Positions 16,622 to 18,596 of a stretch of DNA of 18,596 bases are shown piece by piece (the stretch's first letter is position 1; the number at the start of each line of letters is the position of its first letter). The stretch lies in assembly GCA_018064305.1 (NCBI GenBank), contig JAGHVP010000054.1, positions 1 through 18,596 on the forward strand, in the 5' to 3' direction. Source of the DNA: Candidatus Equibacterium intestinale (GTDB lineage Bacteria > Bacteroidota > Bacteroidia > Bacteroidales > UBA932). The notes under the pieces are model-generated. The model did not search any database and was not told the origin of the DNA. It worked only from the letters and a program-made list of their open reading frames with translations. Both the position numbers and the translations under genes were made by a program.

Positions 16622-17872
16622 CTATGCAACCCTCATTGTCTTGTCGGGGCTCACCTTTGCCACAAATCTTGATGTGAGCATCAGAATCAGCATGATAAGC
16701 AGCAGCGACATCACATCCGCCGCGAGTATATACCAGATATTGAAACTGATGGGCACGTGGTCCACGAAATAGTTCACCGGGTCGAGCTTAAGCAGATGGG
16801 TCAATTTCTGCACTGCACACAGCGCAAGTGCGGCCACATTCCCTATCAGCAGTCCTTTGGCCACAATATCAAGCGCAATGTAGCGGAACACCCTGCTCAC
16901 ACCTGATGTGGTCATTCCGATAGATTTGAGAAGCCCTATCGAAGAAATGTTCTCAAAAAGGATGATAAGGAGTGAGGAGATCATATTGAAGCCGGCCACC
17001 ACTATCATCAGCAGCAGTATGGCCACAACATTGAAATCCAGAAGCTTCAACCAGTCGAAGAGATTGGGGAAGAGCTGCTTGACGCTGGTTGCGAAAAGCG
17101 AGGGGTCCTCTTCTGTCGACTGCTCGTATATTATTCCATCAACCGCATTGAAGGCGCGGTCGATATCGGCGCCGGGTTTCAGGATCACCTCCACGGCAGA
17201 GACCTCGTCCTTCTCCCAGTCGTTCAACCGCTGCACCTGGCGGATATCGCACACCACCATCGCGTTGTCGAGGTCCTCTATCTGGGCGTCGAAAGTACCG
17301 GCGATACGGAACTTGCGCAGACGTACGTCGTCGCCGATGAAGTATGCAGTGATGTCATCACCTGCCTCACACCCCATCTGCACTGCCAGGCGGCGTGCCA
17401 CCAGCACATCGGATGATATCTTTCCTGTGAACGAAGGTATCTCACCTGACGACAGGTTCTTCTCGAAGAATGAGAAGTTATAGAGCGAGTCTACACCTTT
17501 GAAATAAGAGCCGAAGATATTGTCAGATGTCTTGATGAGGCCCGAACGGTATGCCACGCGCTGTGTATGGTCAACTGAATTGAGCGCCTCTATTGAAGGG
17601 ATGAAGGATATCGAATCGGTAAAAGGATACTGCTCGTTCATTGGAGTCTGCCCGGGAGCCACTAGCGAGATTTCTCCCATGAAGCCCGAAGCCTTGGTGC
17701 GTATCTCCCTGCGGAAGCCCATCACCACCGTAATTGCCACGATTATGACGAATATGCTGACAGCCACCGACACCAGCCCTATGGTGGCGCTTACAGAACT
17801 CATTCTGGAACCGCTCTTCTTTGACGGGAGACCGCTGCGGATCTTGTCTGCTATGAACTTGTGGACATTCAT
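16622..17872 (-). CDS. LolC/LolE-type FtsX-family ABC transporter permease
   Basis: Inner-membrane permease of the family that extracts lipoproteins from the inner membrane with LolD, or otherwise does mechanotransmission. 416 residues with the classic layout: cytoplasmic N-terminal helix, membrane segment 1 (about 29-53, followed by MGFRRE), a large periplasmic MacB_PCD-like domain (about 54-278), then three C-terminal segments near 280-310, 327-355 and 375-402. FENISSIGLLKSIGMTTSGVSRVF between segments 2 and 3 is the typical FtsX-family cytoplasmic loop. No ATPase partner lies in the window. It overlaps the upstream transglycosylase stop as ATGA and is 3 bases from the kinase gene. Lipoprotein sorting is the default expectation; a link to peptidoglycan turnover is only suggested by context. 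Confidence 0.87.
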   Translation of the reverse strand: MNVHKFIADKIRSGLPSKKSGSRMSSVSATIGLVSVAVSIFVIIVAITVVMGFRREIRTKASGFMGEISLVAPGQTPMNEQYPFTDSISFIPSIEALNSVDHTQRVAYRSGLIKTSDNIFGSYFKGVDSLYNFSFFEKNLSSGEIPSFTGKISSDVLVARRLAVQMGCEAGDDITAYFIGDDVRLRKFRIAGTFDAQIEDLDNAMVVCDIRQVQRLNDWEKDEVSAVEVILKPGADIDRAFNAVDGIIYEQSTEEDPSLFATSVKQLFPNLFDWLKLLDFNVVAILLLMIVVAGFNMISSLLIILFENISSIGLLKSIGMTTSGVSRVFRYIALDIVAKGLLIGNVAALALCAVQKLTHLLKLDPVNYFVDHVPISFNIWYILAADVMSLLLIMLILMLTSRFVAKVSPDKTMRVA

Positions 17873-18596
17873 TTCTTCAGTATATCCCTATAATCTTCAT
17901 AACGTGCAAGGATGTCCCTCACATAAGCTGTGGTGGTGGCACCGATGAACGAATCGTTGGTTGCGAATGTCGAAACCACCTCCTCCCAGTCGTTGGGGTT
18001 CATACCTTCGCTCAGGGCATGGTCGCGGCACTGTTCGATGCGGCCGTCTCCGGCATTGTAGGAAGCAAGTGCGAACTTTATGACATTAAGCGAGTCCAGT
18101 CCCTCCTGCTGGTATTTGTTTACAAGATGGCGCAGGTAGTACGTACCCGCCTTGATATTCTCTGAAGGGTCGAAAAGGTCTTCGACACCATACTTTGCAG
18201 CGGTGGTGGGGCTCACCTGCATCAGGCCTTTCGCCTCTTTGTATTCCGCTCCGATATAGCACTGGCTCTCCTGATATATCAGGGATGCAAGCAGCAGCCA
18301 GTCTATCCCGGTCTTGACTCCGTAGTCCTTGATGATGTCATCGAAGGGCGATATGCTGCCGTTGGACATTGCGAAGTGCTGCCCGCCGTATGTCCTGAAA
18401 TATTTTGCGACGCTGCGGTGGTAAAGCCTGCTACCCATGAAGTCATCGAGCCAGAAGTTGACATGGTACATCAGCAGCCGCTCGTTGCGTGAAGTAAGCC
18501 AGAAGATATTGTTCCTGATATGCCTTGACATATAGAAATCCACATTGTTCGTGTCAAGCGTATCTTTGGGATATGCCATGACCAGCAGGTCTATCC
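17869..18596 (-). CDS. MltF-like lytic transglycosylase (5' end outside window)
   Basis: Cleaves the MurNAc-GlcNAc bond of peptidoglycan to leave 1,6-anhydro-MurNAc ends. 241 residues are visible. The frame is open to the right edge with I-D-L-L-V before an internal Met at 18579, so the true start is outside the window. The N-terminal visible part (NIFWLTSRNERLLMYHVNFW ... YHRSVAKYF) looks like the end of the solute-binding-protein domain found in MltF. The SLT domain follows: LLASLIYQESQ with the catalytic Glu, EAKGLMQVSPTTAAKYGV, NIKAGTYYLRHL and ALASYNAGDGRI. It is the first visible gene of the operon leading into the kinase and MurU genes, and its TGA overlaps the permease ATG. Confidence 0.9.
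   Translation of the reverse strand, partial: IDLLVMAYPKDTLDTNNVDFYMSRHIRNNIFWLTSRNERLLMYHVNFWLDDFMGSRLYHRSVAKYFRTYGGQHFAMSNGSISPFDDIIKDYGVKTGIDWLLLASLIYQESQCYIGAEYKEAKGLMQVSPTTAAKYGVEDLFDPSENIKAGTYYLRHLVNKYQQEGLDSLNVIKFALASYNAGDGRIEQCRDHALSEGMNPNDWEEVVSTFATNDSFIGATTTAYVRDILARYEDYRDILKK

Overview
The window looks like chromosomal core DNA of a Bacteroidales bacterium. The protein families point there: a Bacteroidetes-type LptD with the Y-T-V-C-D-x-E-H-P-H motif, an ATP-type PEP carboxykinase, an M20 PepD, a RecQ with a C-terminal zinc cluster, and a MurNAc kinase fused to a RapZ C-terminal domain. Several upstream regions carry the Bacteroidetes promoter signature (-7 TAnnTTTG, sometimes with a -33 TTTG) and most starts lack a clear Shine-Dalgarno. 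I cannot place the genus; a gut family such as Muribaculaceae is only a guess. I see no tRNA, rRNA, insertion sequence, prophage or CRISPR array. The DNA is very gene dense: no gap exceeds about 211 bases.

Left part (1-4000). On the minus strand, rsfS is followed 9 bases later by ftsH, whose 3' end runs off the left edge inside a long Pro-Glu-Ala-rich tail. Divergent from them is birA (plus), which converges on rpe (minus); their stop codons share the four bases CTAG. Upstream of rpe on the same strand lies lptD.

Centre (4021-11000). lptD (minus) and a secreted SPOR-containing N-acetylmuramoyl-L-alanine amidase (plus) are divergent and share a 70-base region where their promoter elements overlap. 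Next come dnaA and pepD (plus). pepD converges on recQ with a 17-base overlap.

Right part (10973-18596, all minus). Reading in the direction of transcription: an MltF-like lytic transglycosylase (5' end outside the window), a LolC/LolE-type permease, a fusion of an AmgK-like sugar kinase with the RapZ C-terminal domain, and a MurU-like nucleotidyltransferase. These four are packed with ATGA overlaps or a 3-base gap and form one operon. pckA and recQ follow, each with its own candidate promoter; a terminator-like hairpin separates pckA from recQ.

The most interesting content is the right-hand operon. It couples a peptidoglycan-cleaving enzyme with two enzymes that look like the anomeric MurNAc kinase/uridylyltransferase salvage route to UDP-MurNAc. 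The kinase carries a domain which in E. coli RapZ senses glucosamine-6-phosphate and binds small RNA. This suggests, but does not prove, a built-in amino-sugar sensor on a cell-wall recycling enzyme.
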